DNA of 20,474 bases, taken from the NCBI GenBank assembly GCA_030550695.1, contig JAUQOX010000021.1, forward strand, positions 1 through 20,474. Reading direction: 5' to 3'. The first letter of the stretch is position 1. Each line of letters starts with the position of its first letter. Below the pieces are notes generated by a model. It ran no database searches. It was not told the origin of the DNA and saw nothing but the letters and a program-made list of their open reading frames with translations. Positions 7,755-14,130 of the stretch are shown here, in pieces. The position numbers and the translations under genes are program-made. Source of the stretch: Gemmatimonadota bacterium. GTDB taxonomy: Bacteria; Gemmatimonadota; Gemmatimonadetes; Longimicrobiales; Gaopeijiaceae.

Positions 7755-8348
7755 ATGAGCGATTGGGATGAACGCTACGCCCAGGAGGGGTGGGCCTTCG
7801 GGACGGACCCCAACGATTTCCTCAAGGCCGAGCATCACTGGATTCCCCAGGGGAAGGTGCTTTGTCTGGGGGAAGGGGAGGGGAGGAACGCCGTGTTCCT
7901 GGCCTCCAGGGGTTACCGGGTTACCGCGTTGGACGCTTCCGCCGTGGGGATGGAAAAGGCCCGAAGATTGGCCAGATCGCGGGGCCTGGTCCTGGAGACG
8001 GTGGTCTCGCCGGTGGAGACCTACGAGATGGGGGTGGGGGAATGGCGGGGGATCGTCTCCATCTTCTTTCATCTCCCCCCCGAGGTCCGCCAAGACGTCC
8101 ATGCCCGCGCGGTGAGGGCCTTGGCACCGGGCGGGGTGTTCCTCCTGGAGGCTTATACGCCGCGGCAGCTGGAGTTCGGCACCGGCGGACCTCCCCATGC
8201 GGACCGGCTGATGACCCTGGAAGGGTTGAAGGAGGAGCTCGAGGGGCTCCACTTCGTCATCGGACGCGAAGTCCTCCGGGAAATCCACGAGGGAAGAATG
8301 CACCACGGGGTGGGCGCCGTGGTGCAAGTGGTGGCCATCAAGCCGTGA
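7755..8348 (+). CDS. Class I SAM-dependent methyltransferase
   Basis: A 197-residue Rossmann-fold methyltransferase. The N-terminus DERYAQEGWAFGTDPNDFL is characteristic of the TehB/thiopurine-like small-molecule methyltransferases. SAM motif I is VLCLGEGEGRNA (35-46), the acidic motif II is ALDAS with D60 contacting the ribose, and the post-motif region APGGVFLLEAYTP (124-136) follows a LPPE motif IV-like loop. ATG 7755 has GGAGAGG at proper spacing. It resembles proteins that methylate metalloids, thiols or other small molecules, but the acceptor cannot be predicted. It sits with the SGNH hydrolase upstream and a small membrane protein downstream in the same direction, with gaps of about 70-110 bases that do not demand one operon. 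Confidence 0.9.
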   Translation: MSDWDERYAQEGWAFGTDPNDFLKAEHHWIPQGKVLCLGEGEGRNAVFLASRGYRVTALDASAVGMEKARRLARSRGLVLETVVSPVETYEMGVGEWRGIVSIFFHLPPEVRQDVHARAVRALAPGGVFLLEAYTPRQLEFGTGGPPHADRLMTLEGLKEELEGLHFVIGREVLREIHEGRMHHGVGAVVQVVAIKP

Positions 8349-8380
8349 AGGTCCGCCCCGGGGCCGCCCGCTGGCGAGAA

Positions 8381-8392
8381 CGTTGCGCAACG
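8381..8392. repeat. 12-base perfect palindrome in intergenic DNA
   Basis: CGTTGCGCAACG lies between the methyltransferase and the small membrane protein gene. Imperfect complementary flanks (about 8362-8375 and 8393-8403) could extend it into a longer hairpin. It could be a dimeric-regulator operator or a transcript stem; perfect 12-base palindromes also arise by chance at this length of sequence. Confidence 0.3.
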
Positions 8393-8460
8393 GCCGGCGG
8401 CGGTGAAGAATTACCTCACCTTCCTCTCCCTTTCGTTTCGCCACTACCCCGGAGGACGCC

Positions 8461-8646
8461 ATGGAGAAGTTGACGAAGCCTTTCCTGTACCTGGCGTTGC
8501 TGGCTTTCGTCCTGGCAGTGGTCACGGCCTTTACGGGTCCCCTGTTCCCGGGTCCCACATCGGAGGGCTTCTCCCACGCCTGCACGAACCTGGCCCTCCT
8601 GGCCATCGGGATCAGCTTGGCGTTCAAGCCCGGCCAAGGCGACTAG
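8461..8646 (+). CDS. Small two-helix membrane protein of unknown function
   Basis: A 61-residue protein with two predicted membrane segments, roughly residues 7-25 (FLYLALLAFVLAVVTAF) and 41-56 (ACTNLALLAIGISLAF), joined by a short loop with a proline-rich turn and a polar segment, and ending in KPGQGD. ATG 8461 is preceded by GGAGG at 7 bases, a strong site, and codon use matches neighbouring genes, so I accept it as a real gene despite its size. No family is recognised. It probably sits in the inner membrane with both ends on the same side. It lies 112 bases after the methyltransferase and 33 bases before the phosphodiesterase, so it may be co-transcribed with the latter. Confidence 0.7.
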   Translation: MEKLTKPFLYLALLAFVLAVVTAFTGPLFPGPTSEGFSHACTNLALLAIGISLAFKPGQGD

Positions 8647-8679
8647 CCCTCTCGACCGAGAGCAGGAGAGCCTCACAGC

Positions 8680-9258
8680 TTGGGTTCGGCTCCCCGGGTG
8701 TTGGGTGTCCTATCCGACACCCACGGCCTGTTGCGCCCAGAAATCTCGGAAGCTTTCCGGGGGTGTTGGCTGATCCTCCATGCCGGTGACGTGGGTCACC
8801 CCGCGGTCCTGGAGGGGCTACGGGCCCTGGCGCCGGTGGTGGCCGTGAAAGGCAACGTGGACCGGTGGGCGGAGGAGGGCGCCCTCCCTCCGACCCAGGT
8901 CCTGGATGTGGAAGGTGTCCGCATCTACCTCCTCCATGACCTCGAGGAGCTGGACCTGGTGCCCGAGGCGGCGGGGATCCGTTGCGTCATCCACGGGCAC
9001 ACCCACCGTCCCGAGGTGCGGTGGAAGGGGGAGGTCCTGTACCTGAACCCCGGCAGTGCGGGGCCTCGTAGACCGGGTCGTCCCGTTACCCTGGCGCGGC
9101 TGGTGCTGGAGGAGGCGGGGGGGCTTGTCCCCGAGATCGTGCCCCTTTCGGAGGAACCGGCCCCTCCTGGCCCGCAGGGGGAAGGGGGGCAGCCCCCACC
9201 AGCTCTCGGGCCTCGTCCCAGACCTTCCGGAACATGTCCTCCGTCAGGCGGCCGGTGA
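8680..9258 (+). CDS. YfcE/MJ0936-type metallophosphoesterase
   Basis: A 192-residue cytoplasmic calcineurin-like phosphodiesterase. Metal ligands can be read in order: D13 and H15 (LSDTHG), D37 (HAGDVGH), N59 (KGNVD), H86 (LLHD), H105 and H107 (HGHTH). NPGSAGPRR (123-131) is the family C-terminal signature. The conserved fold ends near residue 157. The remaining 33 or so residues are low-complexity proline/glycine sequence, produced because the frame reads antisense across the 3' end of the uracil-DNA glycosylase gene. Start is a TTG at 8680 with AGGAG about 11 bases upstream; a GTG at 8698 is an alternative but removes 6 residues with no better site. The family hydrolyses phosphodiesters; the physiological substrate is unknown. 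Confidence 0.88.
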   Translation: MGSAPRVLGVLSDTHGLLRPEISEAFRGCWLILHAGDVGHPAVLEGLRALAPVVAVKGNVDRWAEEGALPPTQVLDVEGVRIYLLHDLEELDLVPEAAGIRCVIHGHTHRPEVRWKGEVLYLNPGSAGPRRPGRPVTLARLVLEEAGGLVPEIVPLSEEPAPPGPQGEGGQPPPALGPRPRPSGTCPPSGGR

Positions 9259-9883
9259 AGGTGTTCTGCTGACTCGGGTGGTAGGAGGCCAGCAACACCC
9301 TCCCTTCCTCCAAGGGAATGCGGAGCCCGTGGCGGAAGGCCGGGAAAGGTTCGGGGAGGACGGCCCCCCGGCTTGCCAGGATTAGCCGTACCTGGGCGAA
9401 GGCCACCCTTCCCAAGGCTACGATCACCCGCACCTGCCCGAGGAGTTCGAGTTCCCGTTCCAGGAAGGGGCGGCAGTTCCGGAGTTCCTGCCCCGCAGGG
9501 CGGTTTCCCGGCGGAGCGCACCGGAGGGCAGCGGTGACATAACAATCCCGGAGCCGGAGATCGTCACCCGCCGCCAGGGATCGGGGTGCCGAGGCAAAGC
9601 CGGCATGGAACAGGGCCCGGTAGAGCCACTCGCCCGAGCGATCCCCCGTGAACATCCTCCCCGTCCGGTTGGCCCCGTGGGCGGCAGGGGCCAGACCCAC
9701 CACCAACAGGCGGGCCTGGGGATCGCCCCATCCCGGCACCGGCCGACCCCAATAGTCTTCCTCGCGAAAGGCCCGGCGCTTCCGGCGAGCCACTTCTTCC
9801 CGCCAGGCCACCAGGCGGGGACAGGCCCTACAGGTCACCACCTGTTCCCGGAGGGATTCCAGTCCTGTCGGGGGACGGTCCAT
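9086..9883 (-). CDS. udgB: Family 5 uracil-DNA glycosylase (UdgB, iron-sulfur type)
   Basis: A 265-residue DNA repair enzyme that removes uracil and other deaminated bases from DNA. Motif A is GLAPAAHGANRTGR (63-76), which lacks the catalytic Asp/Asn of other families and is diagnostic of UDGb. Motif B is SYHPSQQNTFTGRLT (200-214). Four cysteines for a 4Fe-4S cluster are available: C18 and C21 (CRAC), and C122 and C137 (RCAPP... NC). The catalytic domain ends near residue 229; the last 36 residues are Pro/Ala-rich and come from reading antisense through the phosphodiesterase gene. ATG 9883 follows the porin stop by 14 bases with only a weak CGGCGG site, so translation is probably coupled to the porin; an upstream extension inside the porin gene is unlikely. 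Confidence 0.93.
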   Translation of the reverse strand: MDRPPTGLESLREQVVTCRACPRLVAWREEVARRKRRAFREEDYWGRPVPGWGDPQARLLVVGLAPAAHGANRTGRMFTGDRSGEWLYRALFHAGFASAPRSLAAGDDLRLRDCYVTAALRCAPPGNRPAGQELRNCRPFLERELELLGQVRVIVALGRVAFAQVRLILASRGAVLPEPFPAFRHGLRIPLEEGRVLLASYHPSQQNTFTGRLTEDMFRKVWDEARELVGAAPLPPAGQEGPVPPKGARSRGQAPPPPPAPAAPG

Positions 9884-9897
9884 CCGCCGGAGCCGGT

Positions 9898-11106
9898 TTA
9901 GAACTTCACGGAGGTCATCACGTAACCGAAGTGACCGGTTCCCTCCAGACCCCGCAAGGCTTCCAGGAGAGGGCCGAGCTGGGTGAGACAATAGCCTGCC
10001 CGGATGTCCATGGCCTGGCGGAAGCGATAACGGAGCTGGAGGTCCGCCTCTTCTCCGAAACGGCGGCTGTCTCTTCCTCCCTTTGCCGCGGACCGGAAGG
10101 CGTGGAGGTCGAGGTTCAGGCTGAACGTGCTGGAGGCCCGGAAGGCCAGCTTGAGGGCAGCATCCTGAAGCCCCAACCCCCCGGTGTCCCGGGGGATCTC
10201 GGTGAAGTAGTCCGCATTGCCGTAGTAGCGATTGCGGGCGCCAAAGAGAGCCGTGAAGGTCCGTGTCTCGGCGTCTCCCGGGGTCTCGTCCCCGGAAAGC
10301 CGGTCGTACCAGAGGGTGACGGCGCCCTTCCCCCCTGCCACCTCCACGGTCCCCTGGAGGGCCAGGAACGAGGCCCGGACGTCCTTGCCGTCCCGCTCCC
10401 CGAACTGGCCCATCACGTGGGCCCGGAAGGAAAGGGGGGCAAGGCTCCCTTTCCAGAGTCCTCCCACCGTGTACTGGGAGGTCCGGGCTGTGGCGGTGGA
10501 GCGATCATGTAGGGCCACCAGGTCGCCCGAACCCCAACGACCGAGCTTCTTGGTGAACCAAAGGGCCACCAGTTCTTCTTCGTGATCGTGCGCCTGGGCC
10601 TGGGCCTCCTTGAGCTTGATGAGGAGGAGTTCCAGGCGGTCCTCCCCCAGGGGGCGGAACCAGCGGACTCCATCGAAGGTTTGGCCGGCCTGCCCCCAGT
10701 CCGGGGCTCCGATGAACCGTTCCTCCTCCAGGGCCACCTCTTGCCGGCCCACTCGGAGACGTCCCCCGAAGGCGGGGAGGTCCTCCACCTCGAAGTAGGC
10801 CTGATGGACATCCACCGCGTCAGCCACCATGTCCCGCTCGTTCCCCTCCTCTCCCCACATCCGCACGTCCTGGGGCTGGAAGAACAGGTGGAAGCCCGAA
10901 GGAAGCCGGGCGTCCAGCATCAGTCGCGTGCGCATGGAGATGGTCTGGTGCCGGGGGACGTTTCCGTTCCGGCGGCTCTCCAGGCGGGGCCGGATCTCTC
11001 CGCCCCAGGTAACCGATGGTTGGGACTGGGCGGAGGAGGGGGAGGGGAGGAAGGGAAGCAGGCCAAGGACAAGGGCAAAGGAGACCACGGAGATCCTGGA
11101 AGGCAT
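9898..11106 (-). CDS. Outer-membrane beta-barrel porin, alginate-export (AlgE-like) type
   Basis: A 402-residue predicted outer-membrane barrel. A Sec signal peptide (residues 1-26, ending SPSSA) precedes mature sequence starting QSQPSV. The mature chain begins with WGGEIRPRLESRRN, then repeated alternating polar/aromatic strands, the segment LRVGRQEVALEEERFIG and GVRWFRPLGEDRLELLL, which match the alginate-export/OprD-like family pattern, and it ends in a C-terminal phenylalanine (VMTSVKF), the BAM insertion signal. The family name reflects AlgE; no alginate genes are nearby, so the cargo is probably a small anion, sugar or other solute. ATG 11106 has AAGGA 7 bases upstream. UdgB follows after 14 bases. 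Family-level call is fairly firm; substrate is not. Confidence 0.8.
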   Translation of the reverse strand: MPSRISVVSFALVLGLLPFLPSPSSAQSQPSVTWGGEIRPRLESRRNGNVPRHQTISMRTRLMLDARLPSGFHLFFQPQDVRMWGEEGNERDMVADAVDVHQAYFEVEDLPAFGGRLRVGRQEVALEEERFIGAPDWGQAGQTFDGVRWFRPLGEDRLELLLIKLKEAQAQAHDHEEELVALWFTKKLGRWGSGDLVALHDRSTATARTSQYTVGGLWKGSLAPLSFRAHVMGQFGERDGKDVRASFLALQGTVEVAGGKGAVTLWYDRLSGDETPGDAETRTFTALFGARNRYYGNADYFTEIPRDTGGLGLQDAALKLAFRASSTFSLNLDLHAFRSAAKGGRDSRRFGEEADLQLRYRFRQAMDIRAGYCLTQLGPLLEALRGLEGTGHFGYVMTSVKF

Positions 11107-11464
11107 GGCGGTTTCCTTGATCGCTAACCCGGCAGGGGCAGGGGCCGAAGAAAAGGGGGTCGGAATCGCGAACAGGCTGACAAACATACGCGTCGGGGGA
11201 GTTTGGGAACACCTTAGAGGGCAACTCCGAAGGTGGGAGGGGAGGGGGAGGGTGGCCCCTACGCCTCGGGGGTGGTATCGTCACCGGACTTCGCGGTCCG
11301 CCAACCGAGCGTGGGCGAGGGCCAGCCAGGGGAAAGGCCGAGAACTCTTTGCCGAAAGGTCCGGAATGGAGCCCAGGAGCCGGCCCGTCACCACCCTGGA
11401 GCCGGCTTCGCGGAACCCCCTCGGCGGGGCGGATCCTGGGACGTGAGGAGCCCGTGGAGGTCGT
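11107..11464. other. Intergenic region between porin and M15 peptidase genes (divergent)
   Basis: No gene is supported in this 358-base stretch. It should hold promoters for both divergent genes, but none is clear. On the minus strand a TATGTT near 11185-11190 could be a -10 element for the porin, with a poor -35. A direct repeat GGAGCCGGC occurs at 11376-11384 and 11398-11406 (22 bases apart, about two helical turns) and a small stem CGGAC/GTCCG sits at 11285-11300. These are candidate operator or transcript structures ahead of the peptidase operon; significance is unproven in such GC-rich DNA. Confidence 0.4.
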
Positions 11465-12193
11465 GTGGAGCGTCACCTTTGGAGCCCGGCCCTCTTGACG
11501 GGACGTACCGAAGAGCATCTCTGCGACCCATCGTGGGTGCCCCTTCTGGGCCGGCGGATTCATCGGGACGTCGTGGAGCCCTTCCTGGCCCTGCGGGAAG
11601 AGGGGAGGCGGGAGGGATTCGAGCTGGCCCTGGAGAGCGGCTTCCGCAGTTTCGACGTCCAACTGTCCATCTGGAACCGTAAGGTGAAAGGGGAACTGCC
11701 GGTCTTGGACCGGGCCGGGCAACCCCTGGACGTCCGGCACCTGAGGCCTGGGGAGTTGGTTCGGGCCATCCTTCGGTGGTCCGCGTTGCCAGGGGCGTCC
11801 CGCCACCATTGGGGAACCGACCTGGACGTGTACGACGCCCGAGCCTGCCCCCCCGGCTATCGGGTGGAACTGGTCCCCGGCGAGGTGGAAGGAGACGGGG
11901 TCTTCGCGCCCCTCCACCGGTGGTTGGACGAAAGGATGGGCCAGGGTCGGTCCTTCGGCTTCTTCCGCCCTTACGATCGGGATCGAGGGGGTGTGTTGCC
12001 GGAACGCTGGCACCTGAGCCACGCCCCCACGGCAGCGGAGTACCAATCCCGCTTCACCCTGGCGGTCTTGCGGGAGACCTTGGAAAGAGCCGATCTCCTC
12101 CTCAAGGATGTGGTCCTGGAGGACCTGGAGGAGCTCTACGGCCGCTTCGTCACGAATGTGGGTAAACCCCCTTGGGAAGGGCCAGGATCATGA
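11465..12193 (+). CDS. M15-family (VanY/LdcB-like) zinc D,D- or L,D-carboxypeptidase
   Basis: A 242-residue zinc peptidase. The M15 signature S-x-H-x-x-G-x-x-x-D spans S112-D121 (zinc ligands H114 and D121), and ERWH places catalytic E180 and zinc ligand H183. SGFRSFDVQLSIW (58-70) is the conserved substrate-side segment of VanY-type enzymes. These enzymes trim terminal D-Ala from murein stem peptides. No signal peptide or membrane segment is visible at the N-terminus, so I predict a cytoplasmic enzyme. An in-frame stop at 11444 limits the start; GTG 11465 with GGAGG 4 bases upstream is the first option. The stop overlaps the ATG of an MpaA-like amidase as ATGA, which supports translational coupling and a shared murein-peptide role. 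Whether it prefers L,D or D,D bonds cannot be told. Confidence 0.9.
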   Translation: MERHLWSPALLTGRTEEHLCDPSWVPLLGRRIHRDVVEPFLALREEGRREGFELALESGFRSFDVQLSIWNRKVKGELPVLDRAGQPLDVRHLRPGELVRAILRWSALPGASRHHWGTDLDVYDARACPPGYRVELVPGEVEGDGVFAPLHRWLDERMGQGRSFGFFRPYDRDRGGVLPERWHLSHAPTAAEYQSRFTLAVLRETLERADLLLKDVVLEDLEELYGRFVTNVGKPPWEGPGS

Positions 12194-12894
12194 AGCTGCG
12201 ACCCCGTTCCGAAACGGGAACCTTCTTGTGGGAGCCGGATCTCTACGGTCGCTCCGTGCTGGGGCGGCCTTTGGAGGTTTGGAAGCCGAGGGGTAAGTGC
12301 CAGCTTCTCCTCCATGCCGGGATTCATGGAGAGGAGGGGGCCACCACGGTGGTGCTCTCCCAAGCCCTCCGGACCTTGGGGGAGCCGAGTCCCCACTGTG
12401 CGGTGGTCTTGGCGGTCAATCCCGACGGGCTTTGCCGAGGTACCCGGGCCAACGCCCGGGGCGTGGACCTGAACCGGAACTTCCCCACCCGGGACTGGGG
12501 GCCCGACCCCGTGCCCTACCGCCTGACCTTGCAAAGTCCCCGGGACGTGGCCTTGAGTCCCGGCGCGGCTCCTGCCTCGGAGCCCGAGACCCAAGCCCTG
12601 ATGAGACTCGTGGAGGAGCTCTCCCCCGAGGCCGTGGTGGCCCTTCATGGCTTCCTGGGATGCATCGACGACCAGGTGGAGGGCCCCTTGGCCCGGTGGT
12701 TGGCCCAGAGGACAGGGCTCCCCCTGGTGCGGGATGTGGGGTACCCCACCCCGGGCTCCTTCGGTACTTGGGGGGGCGAGAGGGGGTTGAAGGTGGTTAC
12801 CTACGAGTTGGAGTGTGCGGACCCGGACACCTTGCTTCACCGGCACGTACCCATCCTCACCGAGCTCTTGGCGGGAGTGGCGCCTTGGTCCTGA
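12190..12894 (+). CDS. mpaA: M14 zinc peptidase, MpaA-like murein peptide amidase
   Basis: A 234-residue cytoplasmic metallopeptidase. Zinc ligands H46 and E49 (AGIHGEEG) and H153 (VALHG) are present, as are substrate residues in NPDGLCRGTRANARGVDLNR (77-96) and the catalytic E206 in TYELE. The NPDG-x3-GTR-x-N-x2-GVDLNRNFP block is the hallmark of MpaA, which cuts the gamma-D-Glu-meso-diaminopimelate bond of murein tripeptide during cell-wall recycling; some relatives act on other gamma-glutamyl or succinyl amino acids. ATG 12190 overlaps the stop of the M15 gene. The stop overlaps the start region of the SpmA-SpmB fusion. The symbol is by family resemblance. The context of an M15 carboxypeptidase directly upstream fits stepwise breakdown of stem peptides. 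Confidence 0.85.
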   Translation: MKLRPRSETGTFLWEPDLYGRSVLGRPLEVWKPRGKCQLLLHAGIHGEEGATTVVLSQALRTLGEPSPHCAVVLAVNPDGLCRGTRANARGVDLNRNFPTRDWGPDPVPYRLTLQSPRDVALSPGAAPASEPETQALMRLVEELSPEAVVALHGFLGCIDDQVEGPLARWLAQRTGLPLVRDVGYPTPGSFGTWGGERGLKVVTYELECADPDTLLHRHVPILTELLAGVAPWS

Positions 12895-14117
12895 ACGTCA
12901 TTTGGATTGCGTTTTTCCTGGTGTCCTTGGTGGTGGGGGGCGTGCGGCTGGTCTTTTTCCACGATACGGAAATCTTCACCGCCATGGTGAACAGCACCTT
13001 CGACATGGCCCGGACGGCCGTGGACATTTGCTTGGGCCTTATCGGGGTGCTGACCCTTTGGCTGGGGCTCATGCGGGTGGGTGAGGCGGGGGGCGCGGTC
13101 CAGCTCTTGGCTCGGGTGGTGCGGCCCTTCTTCCACCGTCTGTTTCCGGAGGTTCCCCGGGATCATCCGGTCCACGGCTCCATGATCATGAACTTTGCGG
13201 CCAACATGCTGGGCCTGGACAATGCCGCCACCCCCCTGGGCCTCAAGGCCATGAAAGAGCTGCAGGATCTGAACCCCCGGGAGGACACGGCGTCGAACGC
13301 CCAGATCATGTTCCTGGTGCTGAACACCTCGGGTCTCACGGTGCTGCCCATCAGCATCATGGTGTACCGGGCGCAACTGGGAGCTGCCAACCCTTCCGAT
13401 GTCTTCCTTCCCATCCTCCTGACGACCTTCTTCTCGACCCTGGGGGGGCTGGTGGTGGTGGCTGCGGTTCAACGGATCCGTCTTCTGGACCGGGTGGTGG
13501 TGGCCTACCTGGGGGGGCTCCTGCTGGCGGTTGGTGGAACCCTGGCCTATTTCTCACGCCTGCCCCAGGAGCAGGTCCAGACCGTTTCCAATCTCGTGGC
13601 CAACGTCATCCTCTTCGGGGTCATCGGGGGGTTCATCGGCTTGGCGGCCCTACGCAGGGTCAACGTCTACGAAGCCTTCATCGAAGGAGCCAAAGAAGGT
13701 TTTGCGGTGGTGATCAAGATCATTCCGTATCTGGTGGCCATCCTGGTGGCCATCGGGGTGTTTCGAGCGTCAGGGTCCATGGATTTCCTGGTGGGAGGGG
13801 TGCGGCGGCTGGTGGCGGGGATGGGGTTCTCCACGGAATGGGTGGAGGCCCTCCCCACGGCCCTGATGAAGCCCCTTTCCGGGAGCGGCTCTCGGGGGAT
13901 GATGGTGGATGCCATGAAAGTCTACGGCGCCGACTCCTTCGTGGGGCGTCTAGCCTGTGTCTTCCAAGGGGCGACGGACACCACTTTTTACATCATCGCC
14001 CTCTACTTCGGGTCGGTGGGGGTCAAGAAGACGCGCCACGCAGTGGGCTGCGGCCTTTTTGCCGACCTGGTCTCCGTGGTCGCCGGGATTCTGGTGGCTT
14101 ACCTCTTTTTCGGATGA
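12885..14117 (+). CDS. SpmA-SpmB fusion, nucleoside-recognition (Gate) domain membrane protein
   Basis: A 410-residue inner-membrane protein with two Gate/nucleoside-recognition domains. The N-terminal half (LNVIWIAFF..., then LGLIGVLTLWLGLMRVGE... and MNFAANMLGLDNAATPLGLKAM) matches SpmA; the C-terminal half (VNVYEAFIEGAKEGFAVVIKIIPYLVAILVAIGVFR... LMKPLSGSGSRGMM) matches SpmB. In Bacillus the two are separate spore-maturation proteins; the fused form occurs in many non-spore-forming bacteria and is a suspected transporter. No ATG exists near the conserved N-terminus. TTG 12885 has GGAG 7 bases upstream, while CTG 12891 overlaps the MpaA stop; TTG is preferred. No spore genes are seen here, so the name is historical. 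Tight packing with the peptidases suggests coupling to their substrates or products. Confidence 0.88.
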   Translation: MVLNVIWIAFFLVSLVVGGVRLVFFHDTEIFTAMVNSTFDMARTAVDICLGLIGVLTLWLGLMRVGEAGGAVQLLARVVRPFFHRLFPEVPRDHPVHGSMIMNFAANMLGLDNAATPLGLKAMKELQDLNPREDTASNAQIMFLVLNTSGLTVLPISIMVYRAQLGAANPSDVFLPILLTTFFSTLGGLVVVAAVQRIRLLDRVVVAYLGGLLLAVGGTLAYFSRLPQEQVQTVSNLVANVILFGVIGGFIGLAALRRVNVYEAFIEGAKEGFAVVIKIIPYLVAILVAIGVFRASGSMDFLVGGVRRLVAGMGFSTEWVEALPTALMKPLSGSGSRGMMVDAMKVYGADSFVGRLACVFQGATDTTFYIIALYFGSVGVKKTRHAVGCGLFADLVSVVAGILVAYLFFG

Positions 14118-14130
14118 GCTGGAGAAAGAC

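Noticed and set aside
7530..8627. 365-codon minus-strand open frame opposite the methyltransferase
   Set aside because: Shadow frame; the plus-strand gene has SAM motifs and a ribosome binding site.
10820..12046. 408-codon minus-strand open frame across the porin 5' end, intergenic region and M15 gene
   Set aside because: Low-complexity translation, and it conflicts with two well-supported genes.
12885..14117. SpmA-SpmB homology as a sign of a spore-forming organism
   Set aside because: The fused form is widespread in non-sporulating Gram-negatives, and no other spore gene is present.
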